From Streptomyces indicus (GTDB lineage: Bacteria; Actinomycetota; Actinomycetes; Streptomycetales; Streptomycetaceae), in assembly GCF_900100315.1 (NCBI RefSeq), contig NZ_FNFF01000001.1:806001-870000 (forward strand): a stretch of 64,000 bases of DNA. Direction: 5' to 3'. A program made the translations under genes and the position numbers. Shown here in pieces: positions 16,225 to 24,662 of the stretch; the stretch's first letter is position 1; every line of letters begins with the position of its first letter. Below the pieces are notes generated by a model. It worked only from the letters and a program-made list of their open reading frames with translations. It made no database searches and was not told the origin of the DNA.

Positions 16225-17772
16225 ATGGCCGTGTCGACCGCGGCGTCCGTGCGGGGTGTGTCGCTGCACCGCCCGCCGGCCCTGACCGGCCTCGCGGATC
16301 TGCTCGACCAGTCCGTACGGGAGCGGCCCGCGGCGACGGCGCTGGTGGTCACGGCCGACCGCGTCCGCCTCACATACCGCGCACTCGACACCCTGGTCGA
16401 CGACGCGGCGCGGCGGCTCGCACGCGCCGGGCTGCGACGCGGCGACACGGTGGCGCTCGTGTGCGCCGACACCGTGGAGTTCGTCGTGGGCCTGCTGGGC
16501 ACGGCGCGCGCGGGGCTGGTGGCGGCGCCGGTCGATCCGGGGTGGGCCGCGGGTCAACTGGCCGACCGGATCGAGGGGTTGGGGGCGCGCGCGGTCCTCG
16601 CGTCCGCGGACCTCGACGTGCCGGGTGCGTGGACGCTCGGCGTCGATGTGCCGCGTACGGCCGTGGAGCTCGAGCCCGGCGATCTGTGCGAGCGGCGGCG
16701 GGGCCCCGGCCCGCACCCCGACGACAGCCTGGTCCTGTTCACCGTCGGCACCAGCGACCGCGCGAAGATGGTCCCGCTGACGCGCGCCAACGTGACGGCG
16801 GCGGTCCGCGGGATCTGCGGCACGTACGAACTCGGCCCCGGCGACGCGACGGTCGCGGTGATGCCCTTCTTCCACAGCCACGGCCTGCTCGCCACCCTGC
16901 TCTCCTCGCTCGCGAGCGGCGGCTGTGTCCTGCTGCCCGACGGCGGCCGCTTCTCGGCGGCCACGTTCTGGGACGACGTACGGGCCGTGGCGGCCACCTG
17001 GTTCACGGCGGTCCCGGCTGTGCACGAACTGCTCCTGGAACGCGCGGAGCTCGACTACCCCGGGCCCGGGGCGGCCCCCCTCAAGTTCGTCCGCAGCGCC
17101 GGCGCACCCCTCAACACGGCCACCCAGCGCGCCCTGGAACGCACCTTCGGCGCCCCGCTGCTCACCGCGTACGGCATGACGGAGTCCACCCACCAGGTCA
17201 CCAGCGAACCGCTGCCGCAGCACGGCTTCCTCAAGCACGCCTCGGCCGGCCGGCCCACAGGGGTGGAGCTGCGCATCGCGGACGCAGACGGGCGGCCGTG
17301 CCCGACGGGGACCGAGGGCGAGGTCTGGGTGCGCGGGCCCGCCGTGGCCCGCGGGTATCTGGCGGACCCGGCGGCGACGGCCCGCAGCTTCCTGGACGGC
17401 TGGCTGCGCACCGGCGACCTGGGCCGCCTGGACGAGGACGGCTACCTGTTCCTGTCGGGCCGCATCAGGAATCTGATCCACCGTGGCGGGCGCCGTATCT
17501 CCCCGGAGTACGTCGAGGACATCCTGGCGGGGTGCCCCGGGGTCCTCGAAGCGGCCGTCTACGGGCTGCCCGACGCGGAGTTGGGGCAGCGCGTGGGCGC
17601 GGCGGTGGTCGTGCGGGAGGGCGAGTACCTGGGCTCGGAGCAGGTGCTGCACTACTGCCGGGGGCGCCTCGCGATGCCGGGGGTGCCCGACCGGGTGGAG
17701 ATCGTCGGCGCTCTGCCCCATACGGCGCAGGGCGGCCTGGACCGGCAGGCGATCCGCGCGATGTTCGCGTGA
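16225..17772 (+). CDS. AMP-binding acyl-CoA synthetase-like protein with degenerate catalytic motifs
   Basis: A 515-residue ANL-superfamily protein whose body resembles oxalyl-CoA synthetases (PFFHSHGLLATLLSSLASG; LTAYGMTESTHQVTSEPLP; GRPTGVELRI; DLGRLDEDGYLFLSGRIRNLI). The position fits: divergent from oxc and followed by a LysR gene. Two catalytic elements are altered. The phosphate loop reads TVGTSDRAKM (173-182) where TSGTTxxPKG is expected. The C-terminal motif reads HTAQGGLDRQ, placing Gly504 where the adenylation lysine normally lies. It may have lost adenylation or be regulatory; oxalate activation could then fall to formyl-CoA transferase. AAGAGG precedes the ATG at 16225 by 8 nt; the open frame upstream crosses the 27-bp repeats and is unlikely to be translated. 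Confidence 0.85.
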   Translation: MAVSTAASVRGVSLHRPPALTGLADLLDQSVRERPAATALVVTADRVRLTYRALDTLVDDAARRLARAGLRRGDTVALVCADTVEFVVGLLGTARAGLVAAPVDPGWAAGQLADRIEGLGARAVLASADLDVPGAWTLGVDVPRTAVELEPGDLCERRRGPGPHPDDSLVLFTVGTSDRAKMVPLTRANVTAAVRGICGTYELGPGDATVAVMPFFHSHGLLATLLSSLASGGCVLLPDGGRFSAATFWDDVRAVAATWFTAVPAVHELLLERAELDYPGPGAAPLKFVRSAGAPLNTATQRALERTFGAPLLTAYGMTESTHQVTSEPLPQHGFLKHASAGRPTGVELRIADADGRPCPTGTEGEVWVRGPAVARGYLADPAATARSFLDGWLRTGDLGRLDEDGYLFLSGRIRNLIHRGGRRISPEYVEDILAGCPGVLEAAVYGLPDAELGQRVGAAVVVREGEYLGSEQVLHYCRGRLAMPGVPDRVEIVGALPHTAQGGLDRQAIRAMFA

Positions 17773-17815
17773 GTCCCGCCCTGTCGGCCATCCGGCCCTG
17801 TCCGTTGCCCCGCTC

Positions 17816-18760
17816 TCATCCGACGGCCGCCCGCACCCGATGCCCCTCGGCCGACACCGACCCCTCGAAGAACTCGTCGAGGGCGAGGCCGGTGGCCGCG
17901 GTGACGAAGGCCCGTGCCGCCACCGAGCCGGGTGTGGCCGCGTGGATGGCCAGGGACACCCGGGCCCGCGCGTCCGGCTCGACCAGGCGCACCGCCCGGG
18001 TGCGCCCGATCACCGGCATCGCCCGCAGCCACGAGTGCGGCACGATGCTGGCCCACTCCCCCACGCCCACATGCGCGTACAGGGAGGCGATCGAGTCGGT
18101 CTCGACCTGCGGGGTGGCGACCAGGCCGCCCTCGGTGAGCACGTCGTCGATGAGCTGGCGGATGCGCATGTCCGGGGTGAGCAGCGCGAGCGGCAGCTGC
18201 GCCGCCTCGGCCCAGGTCATCGTCGCCGCCTGGGGCAGGAGCTGCTCGCCGGAGACGACCATGTAGCGCTCCTCGTACAGCGGCACGACCTGGAGTCCCT
18301 CCTGGTCGTCGGCCCCGAAGTAGCCGATCACCGCGTCGAGCTCGAACTCCCTGAGCTGACGCAGGAGTTCCTTGGTCGCGAGCCGCGAGCGCACCTGCAC
18401 CTTGGCCAGCGGGTGCGCCGAGCAGAAGGCGCCCACGGGCAGCGCGAGCGTGGTGGACGCGGTCGGTTCCGTGCCGAGCCGCAGCGTCCCGGTGATGCCC
18501 GACTGCACGGCGGCCACCTCGGCCTTGAACGCGTCCTGTTCGGCGAGGATCCGCTTGGCCCACACCACGAGCCGCTCACCCTCGGGTGTCAGTCCTTCGT
18601 AGGTGTGTCCGCGGTTGATCAGCGTGACGTTGAGCTCGCGTTCCAGCTTCGCGATGGCCGCCGACAGGGCGGGCTGCGACACGTAGCAGGACTCGGCCGC
18701 ACGCGCGAAGTGCCGTTCGCGTGCGACCGCCACGAAGTACTCCAGCTGGCGAAAGAGCAC
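17816..18760 (-). CDS. LysR-family transcriptional regulator
   Basis: A 314-residue LysR regulator. The winged HTH covers residues 1-60 (AESCYVSQPALSAAIAKLERELNVTLI), and a type 2 periplasmic-binding-like effector domain follows (TLRLGTEPTASTTLALPVG onward). The GTG start at 18760 begins the conserved MLFRQLEYFVAVARERHFARAA. It converges on the acyl-CoA-synthetase-like gene and lies near oxc, so it probably controls that divergent promoter in response to oxalate or a CoA ester. Its own upstream region holds the ATTGCATACAGT element shared with oxalate locus 2, which suggests it is itself under another regulator. Confidence 0.9.
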   Translation of the reverse strand: MLFRQLEYFVAVARERHFARAAESCYVSQPALSAAIAKLERELNVTLINRGHTYEGLTPEGERLVVWAKRILAEQDAFKAEVAAVQSGITGTLRLGTEPTASTTLALPVGAFCSAHPLAKVQVRSRLATKELLRQLREFELDAVIGYFGADDQEGLQVVPLYEERYMVVSGEQLLPQAATMTWAEAAQLPLALLTPDMRIRQLIDDVLTEGGLVATPQVETDSIASLYAHVGVGEWASIVPHSWLRAMPVIGRTRAVRLVEPDARARVSLAIHAATPGSVAARAFVTAATGLALDEFFEGSVSAEGHRVRAAVG

Positions 18761-18828
18761 GGCAACCCCTCCCTCCGCGGCGTCCGCGGGGTGACGACCC
18801 CATGGCTACGCTACAGAAGCGATCACGG

Positions 18829-18844
18829 ATTGCATACAGTAGAC
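18829..18844. promoter_or_regulatory. Shared regulatory element, copy A (ATTGCATACAGTAGAC)
   Basis: The 16-mer lies about 69 bp upstream of the lysR GTG. Near-identical copies occur at 45096-45123 (the sucC2 divergent region) and 51559-51574 (past the OFA antiporter). Such AT-rich semi-palindromes are typical of GntR-type operators in GC-rich genomes. Confidence 0.5.
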
Positions 18845-18909
18845 GGCAACCAGTTCGCGTACGGCGGCAGTTGAGCGCCTCCCTCACAGGCCGGCCCCGA
18901 GCGCCCCGA

Positions 18910-18939
18910 AGGGGTCCGCCTCCTCCGAAGCGGACCCCT
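18910..18939 (-). terminator. Terminator after the 261-residue secreted protein gene
   Basis: AGGGGTCCGC (18910-18919) pairs with GCGGACCCCT (18930-18939), a perfect 10-bp stem with 10-nt loop, starting 16 nt beyond the stop codon at 18956. Confidence 0.75.
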
Positions 18940-18955
18940 CGTACAAGCGCCGGGC

Positions 18956-19741
18956 CTAGTTCTTGCCGGTCTCCTTCTCCATGCCGGGCTTGAGCGGCAT
19001 GGCGGTGACCTCGAACGGGTTGGCGTTGATCTCCAGCGTGATCACGTGGGTGCCGGGCTTGAGGTCGACCCCCAGGACCTCGCGCAGCTCCTTGGCGTAC
19101 GACTCGGAGAGCTTGAACTTCCAGTCCCGGGGCCCGAAGGAGATCTTCCCGCCGTTGACCCGCGGGTTCACCAGGTCCGCGTAGAACTCGGCGGTGTTGT
19201 AGTGGGCCAGTTCGAGCTCGTGCGGGACCGGCTTGTCGTCGATGTAGACGTTCGCGCTGGCCTTGTTGATCAGCGGGAAGTCGTGCAGCCAGAAGCCGTC
19301 GACCTTGTGCGAGCGGCCGGTCTTGGTGTTGGTGAACTTCCAGCCGCCCGGGTACCAGATGCGCCCGTTGGTGAAGTTGATGTTGCTGTAGCCGACGGCG
19401 CCCACCGGGGTCCAGACGCCCTTGCCGTCCTTGAGCGGACCGACCGGGCACACCGCCTCGACCTTGATGTTCAGGCGCTTGAGCTCGGCGAGCGTGGCCG
19501 GGGCGAAGGGCAGGGTGCCGGTGCCGCTCTGCATGAAGAACCAGAAGGCGGTGCCCATTTCGGGCGCCTTGTCGTAGTAGCCGGGCGCGTCCTTCTCCAG
19601 GGTGTGGGCCGTCGGGATGCAGTTGGTGGCCGGCGGGTTGCCGGGCGGCAGCGGGCCGGAGGCGGTGGCCGCGGCGGCGGTGCCGGTGAGGGACAGCAGG
19701 ACCGACGTGGCGACGGCCACGGTGGTGGTACGCAGGTGCAT
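18956..19741 (-). CDS. Secreted protein of unknown function
   Basis: A 261-residue exported protein. A Sec signal peptide (MHLRTTTVAVATSVLLSLTGTAAAA) sets the start at 19741 with GGGAGAA upstream; the frame is open further but without a signal. The mature part has many aromatic residues and Asn (GTAFWFFMQSG, NFTNGRIWYPGGWKFTN, GFWLHDFPLIN), suggesting a beta-rich extracellular domain. I cannot name the family. It is last in a row of exported or membrane genes (DUF4331 pair, metal exporter, TPR) but is flanked by hairpins, so it is probably its own transcript. Confidence 0.8.
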   Translation of the reverse strand: MHLRTTTVAVATSVLLSLTGTAAAATASGPLPPGNPPATNCIPTAHTLEKDAPGYYDKAPEMGTAFWFFMQSGTGTLPFAPATLAELKRLNIKVEAVCPVGPLKDGKGVWTPVGAVGYSNINFTNGRIWYPGGWKFTNTKTGRSHKVDGFWLHDFPLINKASANVYIDDKPVPHELELAHYNTAEFYADLVNPRVNGGKISFGPRDWKFKLSESYAKELREVLGVDLKPGTHVITLEINANPFEVTAMPLKPGMEKETGKN

Positions 19742-19836
19742 CGGGTTCTCCCGGGGAGCTCGTCCCCCCTCGGACAAGATCAGTGAAAGGGCGCCGGACA
19801 CAGCGTGCGACCAGAAGGGTCCGTACGGGGGACGCT

Positions 19837-19857
19837 CCGGTCACGGTCGGTGACCGG
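19837..19857 (-). terminator. Terminator after the first DUF4331 gene
   Basis: CCGGTCAC (19837-19844) and GTGACCGG (19850-19857) form a perfect 8-bp stem with a 5-nt loop, starting 20 nt past the stop of the 19878-21428 gene. Confidence 0.6.
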
Positions 19858-19877
19858 CGCGTGCTCGGCGGCCGCGC

Positions 19878-21428
19878 TCAGAACACCCCGTGCGGAACGG
19901 CCAGATACGGGAAGCTGCGCGACAGCTCGGTCGGCGGCCCCGAGGTCGTGAACCGGAACAGGGGCGCGTACTCCTTGCTGCCCGGCTCCCCCATCGCCAC
20001 CCGCACGAGGACGTGCGTCGGGTCGTCGGTGAGCCGGCGCCCGTTCGGGAAGCCCTGCGGGTCGCCGTCGAGGAAGCCGCCCTTGCGGGGTGCGGCGCTC
20101 ACCGGGGTGGACATGTTGAGGCGCAGCTGCTCGGCGGGGCGGAAGGCGCCGGCGTCCGCGTCGGCGTTCATCACCTGCGAGTTGAGGTCCTGGGTGATCG
20201 GGCAGGAGCTGCCCTCGCCGACGGGGCAGCGCACCTTCGCGGACAGGCCCGTCATCAGGAGCTCGAACATGTCCTTGCGGGGGTTGGCGGGTGGCGCCGT
20301 CATCCCGGGATGGGTGGCGTGGAAGGCTTTCGGGCCGCGCAACTTCGTCACCATGTCGATGAGTTGACGGTTGCTGGCGTCGTCGGCGGCGTCCCAGGTG
20401 TTGAACTGGTCGGCCACGCCGCCGAGCACCCCGAGGGGCATGCCGCGGGAGATCGCCGCCGGGGTCAGGTAGTTGTCGGGCGCGAGCGCCTCGTTGACGA
20501 TCACGTTGCCGACCCGGGAGACCTGCGCGTAGCGCGGCCCGCCGGACGCGCCCTGCTGCACGTTCATCGTCTCGCGCGCGGCCGTGGCCCAGATGCCGAC
20601 GACGGGGTTGCGGGCCGGGTCGCCGTTGAGAGCGAGGGCCTTCTTCGGCACTTGCAGGGCCATCACCGTGACGTTGGTGCCCTGCAACGGGCTGAACGGG
20701 GTGGGCAGTTCCGTACCGCTCTTGAGGATCTCCATCTCGCGGGCGTCGTTGAAGAACGGGTCCGCGGCCTGCCCGGTGTACACCTTGCCGCCGCCCGGCA
20801 GCGGCAGCGTGGCCTCCGCGCGCAGCCTGCCGTAGTCCGGCATGCCGGCCGCACCCGCCCGGCTGGGCGCCGCCACGGCGTCACGGATGAGCACCTTCGC
20901 GGGCTTGCCGGGGCGCAGTTCCTCCAGCGTGTAACGCTGCTTGAACTTCAGATGCGGCGAACTCAGCGACTCCACCGGCCCGTTGAGCACACCGAGGAAC
21001 TCGCGGCTGCCCTCGTCGCGGAAGGTCCAGCGGTAGGTGACCTCGGGTCTGCCGGTGCCGCGGCTGTCGATGTTCAGGTCGTAGCGGGCACGGGTGGCGA
21101 AGGCCGTGGGCGGCAGTACGCCGTTCACGGGCAGGCTCAGGGCCTGGTACGTGGTGATGAGGGTGACCGTGTCCGGCGCCTCGGGGCTGGTGAACGCGTA
21201 CAGGTCACCAGCGTTGATCTCCGGGTCGAGCATGGCGCTCGGCGCGTCGATGTGGCTGCCGGCCCGTGCGCTGTCGCTGCCGGGCCCGGCCCACGCGGCG
21301 AAACCGAGCAGGGTCAGGGTGGCGACTGCGGCGGCCGCGGGACCGCGACGGCTCTTCGGTGACATCAGTGACTTCTGCGACTTCAGCAACTTCAGCAACT
21401 TCAGCGGCTTCGGTGGCTTGGGTGCCAT
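19878..21428 (-). CDS. DUF4331 secreted protein (copy 1)
   Basis: A 516-residue exported DUF4331 protein. The family signature is the SHIDAPSAMLDPEINAGDLYAFTSPEAPDTVTLI region just after the leader; the rest is a long beta-rich domain (VTYRWTFRDEG; QRYTLEELRPGKPAKVL; VGIWATAARETMNVQ). The leader has a very basic N-region (KPPKPLKLLKLLKSQKSL) written by 9-bp repeats at about 21385-21425, and a hydrophobic core AAAAVATLTLLGFAAWAG. The function of DUF4331 is unknown. It follows the second DUF4331 gene by 31 bp, so they are co-transcribed. About 35-40% identity with copy 2 by eye indicates an old duplication. Confidence 0.9.
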   Translation of the reverse strand: MAPKPPKPLKLLKLLKSQKSLMSPKSRRGPAAAAVATLTLLGFAAWAGPGSDSARAGSHIDAPSAMLDPEINAGDLYAFTSPEAPDTVTLITTYQALSLPVNGVLPPTAFATRARYDLNIDSRGTGRPEVTYRWTFRDEGSREFLGVLNGPVESLSSPHLKFKQRYTLEELRPGKPAKVLIRDAVAAPSRAGAAGMPDYGRLRAEATLPLPGGGKVYTGQAADPFFNDAREMEILKSGTELPTPFSPLQGTNVTVMALQVPKKALALNGDPARNPVVGIWATAARETMNVQQGASGGPRYAQVSRVGNVIVNEALAPDNYLTPAAISRGMPLGVLGGVADQFNTWDAADDASNRQLIDMVTKLRGPKAFHATHPGMTAPPANPRKDMFELLMTGLSAKVRCPVGEGSSCPITQDLNSQVMNADADAGAFRPAEQLRLNMSTPVSAAPRKGGFLDGDPQGFPNGRRLTDDPTHVLVRVAMGEPGSKEYAPLFRFTTSGPPTELSRSFPYLAVPHGVF

Positions 21429-21459
21429 GGCGGGTCTCCTGGCGCGTGCGGGCGGCCGG

Positions 21460-22854
21460 TCAGTGCGGCAGCGGCCGGTAGGGGAAGGTGCGCGTGGACG
21501 GCTTGGGCGGGGTCTTGACCAGCGCGTGCTTGGTCAGTGCGTCCGTCTGCACCCCGGTGAGGCCGCCCATGAGGAAGCGCATCTGGAGCGCGTCCGTGTC
21601 GTCCGTGAACCGCCGCCCGTTGGGGTAGCCCTCGGGGTCGCCGTCGAACATCGTTTCGCGCTGCGGCTGTTGCGAGACCGGGGTGGCCATGTTGAGCCGC
21701 AGCACCTCGGCGGGACGTACGGCCTTGGCGTCCACGTCCTTGTTGAGGGTGTGCGCGGTGACCTTCTTCAGGCCGTGCAGCAGGTACTCGACGAGGTCGG
21801 GGCGGGGGTTGTCCGGGGGCTCGGTCCCGGTGGCCAGGCTGATGTTGCGCGGCCCGAACGGCTCACGCACCTGCTCGATCATCGCCTCCCAGTCGCCGTC
21901 CCGGTCGGGGGTACGGCTCTGGTACTGGTCGCTGAGGCCGCCGGGCGTGCCGATCAGCGGCAGACCGTCGGGGAACATCGTCTCGGTGAAGTGCGGCTGC
22001 CCCATCCGCGAGACCTGCACCCACCCTGCGTCCTCGCCGCCCTGCACGTCGAGCGAGCGGCGGGAGGCGGTGGCCCAGATCCCGATGACGGGGTTGCGCT
22101 GCGGATCGCCGCGCAGCGCCAGGTCCTTCTTCGGGATCTGCAGGGTCATCGTGTTGGCGTTGGTGAACTGCACCGGGTTGAACTCCGGCACGAGCGGGAT
22201 GCCGAAGCGGATCTTCGCGTAGAGACCGACGTTGAAGAGGAACGAGTCGGCGATCTGCCCCACGTACGTGCGCCCGCCGCCCGGCAGTTGGGCGGTGGCG
22301 TCCCGGCGCAGCGCGTCGTAGTCCGGCATCAGGCGGCCGCCCGCGTACGAGGGGGCGACCGCGCCGTTCTCGACGAGGGTGCGGGCGGGTCTGCCCGGGC
22401 GCAGCTCCTGCAAGGTGTACGTCTGCCGGAAGCGCACCGCGTCGTCCGCGAGCGAACGGACCGGCGCGCTCACGGCCGCGCCCGTGCCCGGCGGACGCTT
22501 GTCCTCGGTGCGGAACGCGTAGCGGTACGTCACCTCCGCCTTGCCGTCACCCGTCGAGTCGACGTGGACCTCGAACCGGGTGTCGGTGGCGAACGGGTAC
22601 AGGGTGAGCGGGCTGCCCGGCAACTGAAGGGCGTGGTAGTCCGCCGCGATGGTCACGGTGTCCGGGGCGTCCGGGCTGGTGAACGCGTACAGGTCGCTGC
22701 CGTCGCGCGGCAGGTCGGCGAAGGTGGACGGCGCGTCCACGTGGCTGGCGGCCCCGGCCTGACCGGAGACCGGGCCGGCGAACCAGCCGGCGGCGAGCAC
22801 GGCGCAGGCGAGCGCCACGGACGACGCGGGCAGAGTGAGTTGACGGACCCTCAC
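21460..22854 (-). CDS. DUF4331 secreted protein (copy 2)
   Basis: A 464-residue paralogue of the following gene, with signal peptide RQLTLPASSVALACAVLAAGWFAGPVSGQA and the same SHVDAPSTFADLPRDGSDLYAFTSPDAPDTV signature. Shared blocks include TYRYAFRTED, QTYTLQELRPGRPA, VGIWATASRRSLDVQ and LRLNMATPV. The start is GTG with GGAGAGG upstream. It lies downstream of the metal exporter and TPR genes. A partial terminator hairpin separates it from the exporter, so readthrough or a local promoter is possible. Confidence 0.9.
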   Translation of the reverse strand: MRVRQLTLPASSVALACAVLAAGWFAGPVSGQAGAASHVDAPSTFADLPRDGSDLYAFTSPDAPDTVTIAADYHALQLPGSPLTLYPFATDTRFEVHVDSTGDGKAEVTYRYAFRTEDKRPPGTGAAVSAPVRSLADDAVRFRQTYTLQELRPGRPARTLVENGAVAPSYAGGRLMPDYDALRRDATAQLPGGGRTYVGQIADSFLFNVGLYAKIRFGIPLVPEFNPVQFTNANTMTLQIPKKDLALRGDPQRNPVIGIWATASRRSLDVQGGEDAGWVQVSRMGQPHFTETMFPDGLPLIGTPGGLSDQYQSRTPDRDGDWEAMIEQVREPFGPRNISLATGTEPPDNPRPDLVEYLLHGLKKVTAHTLNKDVDAKAVRPAEVLRLNMATPVSQQPQRETMFDGDPEGYPNGRRFTDDTDALQMRFLMGGLTGVQTDALTKHALVKTPPKPSTRTFPYRPLPH

Positions 22855-22893
22855 GTGACGACCTCTCCATCAGGCCCGCGGAGCGACGGGCAC

Positions 22894-22923
22894 CCGCCCC
22901 CACTGAACGGCCCCTGGGGGCGG
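22894..22923 (-). terminator. Probable terminator after the NicO-type exporter gene
   Basis: CCGCCCCC (22894-22901) pairs with GGGGGCGG (22916-22923) around a 14-nt loop, in the 152-bp gap between the exporter stop and the DUF4331 start. Confidence 0.45.
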
Positions 22924-23006
22924 TTGGCGATCGGGGTGCGCCGCGCGGGGGACGGGGTAGGCCATCCGGTGTCCCGGCCCAGCGGGGAAGGACCTTCAAA
23001 GGCTCT

Positions 23007-24662
23007 TCAGAGGAGCAGCTCGGCGGCGCTGCGCAGGGCCAGACCCGCGCCGACGAGGATCACCAACCCGGCCGTGAGCCGGGGCAGGACCGCCCGGATC
23101 CGGGCCACCGTGCGCGCGGTGCGCCCTGCCTCCAGGAGCGTCCGTGCGCGGTGCCCGAATCGTGCGACCAGCAGACCGGCCGCGGTGAGGACGGCGGCCA
23201 TGCCGAGCCCGTACGCGAACACGAGCCCGACACCGAACGCGGTGCGGTGCAGGGCGATCGCGCCGAGCAGCACGACGAGCGCGGAGGGGCTGGGCACGAG
23301 CCCACCGGCGACGCCCGCGCCGAGGAGGGTGCGGCGGTGGGTGTTCGCGTGACTGTGGGCGTGCTCGTCACCATGAGCGTGACCTTGGCCGTGCTCGTCA
23401 CCGTGAACGTGCGGGTCACCCTGAGCGTGCGCGTGACTGTGACCGTGTGCGTGGACGGGCTCGTGCACATGCCCATGCCCATGCCCGTATGCGTGCCCAT
23501 GCCCATGCCCGTATGCGTGCCCATGCCCATGCCCGTGCCCGTATGCGTGCCCATGCCCGTGCGCATGTCCATGCCCCCACCCCCTCCTCGCCCCCGCCCC
23601 CCGCAGCAGCACCGCCCCGACCCCCACCACGACGAGCCCGCTCGCCACCCCGAGCAGGTGCAGCACGCGTTCCGCGGCGAAGGCGGCCGAGACCGTGATT
23701 GCCGCGCCGAGCGCGAGCACGCCCGCGGTGTGCGTGAAGGTGACAGTCGCGCCGACCGTCACCGCGTCCCGTACCGAGCCGCGCCGCCCGGCCAGGCACG
23801 CGGCGAGCACGGTCTTGCCGTGTCCGGGCAGCAGCGCGTGCCCCGCGCCCAGAAGCAGCGCGAGCGCCACCGCCGCGAGCCCCACCGGCCAGGTGAGTCC
23901 GTCGCGCGCGGCGAGCGAGGCCAGCTGCCGGTCCATCGCCGTGGTCCAGCCGGCGTCCGAGGGCATGCCCTGCCCGTACGGTCCCGCCTGCCCGCCGCCC
24001 GCTCCCCCGCTCGCGTACCGCAGCCGTGCCACCCGTACGTCCAAGGGGTCGCCGAGCAGGTCCTGCGGATAGCGGCGCAGCTCACCGGAGACGCTGCGCT
24101 CGGGCACGTCCGAGGAGACGAGGCGCAGGCCGGGACCGGCCGCCGCGGTGACCTCGCGCCATCCGATACGGCCCTCTCCCCCGTGGTCGGCGAAGCTCAA
24201 CTCGCCCGCAGCGGGCGCCTGGGCGCCGAGCCGGCACGTGATGCGGCTGATCTTCAGGCCCGCCTGTCCCGGCAGTTCCTCCATGGCGCTGTGCTCCACC
24301 CGCCAGCCGAGCGCGCGCCCGTCCACGCGCACCTCGGCGTCCCGCGCCGTCGTGGCGCACACCTCCCGCGCGTGGGCCGCCAACTCCCCCGCCGCGAGGC
24401 GTCCGTCGCGGTCGGTGTCGATGCCGTCCTTCGCTTGCAGGGTGGGGATCTCCGCACGGTCGACCACCGCGTGGTCGACGATCCGCCCGGGCTCCACGCT
24501 CAGTCCGTGGTACCGGCTCACGGTGAAGTTGCCGAGCGGATGCGCCTGCGCGGGAGCACCTGCCCCGATGCACAGGACCGCGGCCGTCAGGGCCAGGACC
24601 ACCGACCGCCGCCGCACCCGGCTCACGCTCCGCACCGGGCGCCGAGTCCCCGCGCCGCTCAC
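23007..24662 (-). CDS. NicO/RcnA-type nickel-cobalt transporter with EF-hand and His-rich loop
   Basis: A 551-residue membrane protein. Order: a signal-like segment (VVLALTAAVLCIGAGAPAQAHPLGN); an extracytoplasmic domain of about 200 residues with a textbook EF-hand loop DTDRDGRLAAGE; then NicO transmembrane helices with GHALLPGHGKTVLAA and TVTFTHTAGVLALG; a very His-rich cytoplasmic loop of about 90 residues (GHGHAHGHGHAYG repeats); and terminal helices. RcnA-like members export Ni/Co; the His loop would sense or hold metal. The GTG start at 24662 overlaps the TPR stop (GTGA). The grouping with TPR and DUF4331 genes suggests an envelope metal or Ca-linked role. The His loop is written by CCCATGCCCGTATG-type repeats at about 23440-23575. 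Confidence 0.88.
   Translation of the reverse strand: MSGAGTRRPVRSVSRVRRRSVVLALTAAVLCIGAGAPAQAHPLGNFTVSRYHGLSVEPGRIVDHAVVDRAEIPTLQAKDGIDTDRDGRLAAGELAAHAREVCATTARDAEVRVDGRALGWRVEHSAMEELPGQAGLKISRITCRLGAQAPAAGELSFADHGGEGRIGWREVTAAAGPGLRLVSSDVPERSVSGELRRYPQDLLGDPLDVRVARLRYASGGAGGGQAGPYGQGMPSDAGWTTAMDRQLASLAARDGLTWPVGLAAVALALLLGAGHALLPGHGKTVLAACLAGRRGSVRDAVTVGATVTFTHTAGVLALGAAITVSAAFAAERVLHLLGVASGLVVVGVGAVLLRGAGARRGWGHGHAHGHGHAYGHGHGHGHAYGHGHGHAYGHGHGHVHEPVHAHGHSHAHAQGDPHVHGDEHGQGHAHGDEHAHSHANTHRRTLLGAGVAGGLVPSPSALVVLLGAIALHRTAFGVGLVFAYGLGMAAVLTAAGLLVARFGHRARTLLEAGRTARTVARIRAVLPRLTAGLVILVGAGLALRSAAELLL

Noticed and set aside
13256..16285. A 1009-codon plus-strand open frame across the WXG genes, repeat array and oxc
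   Set aside because: It is antisense to several well-supported genes and has no domain; long antisense frames are normal at this GC content.
23440..23575. CCCATGCCCGTATG repeats considered as a non-coding satellite
   Set aside because: They are in frame and encode the His/Gly-rich metal loop of the NicO protein.
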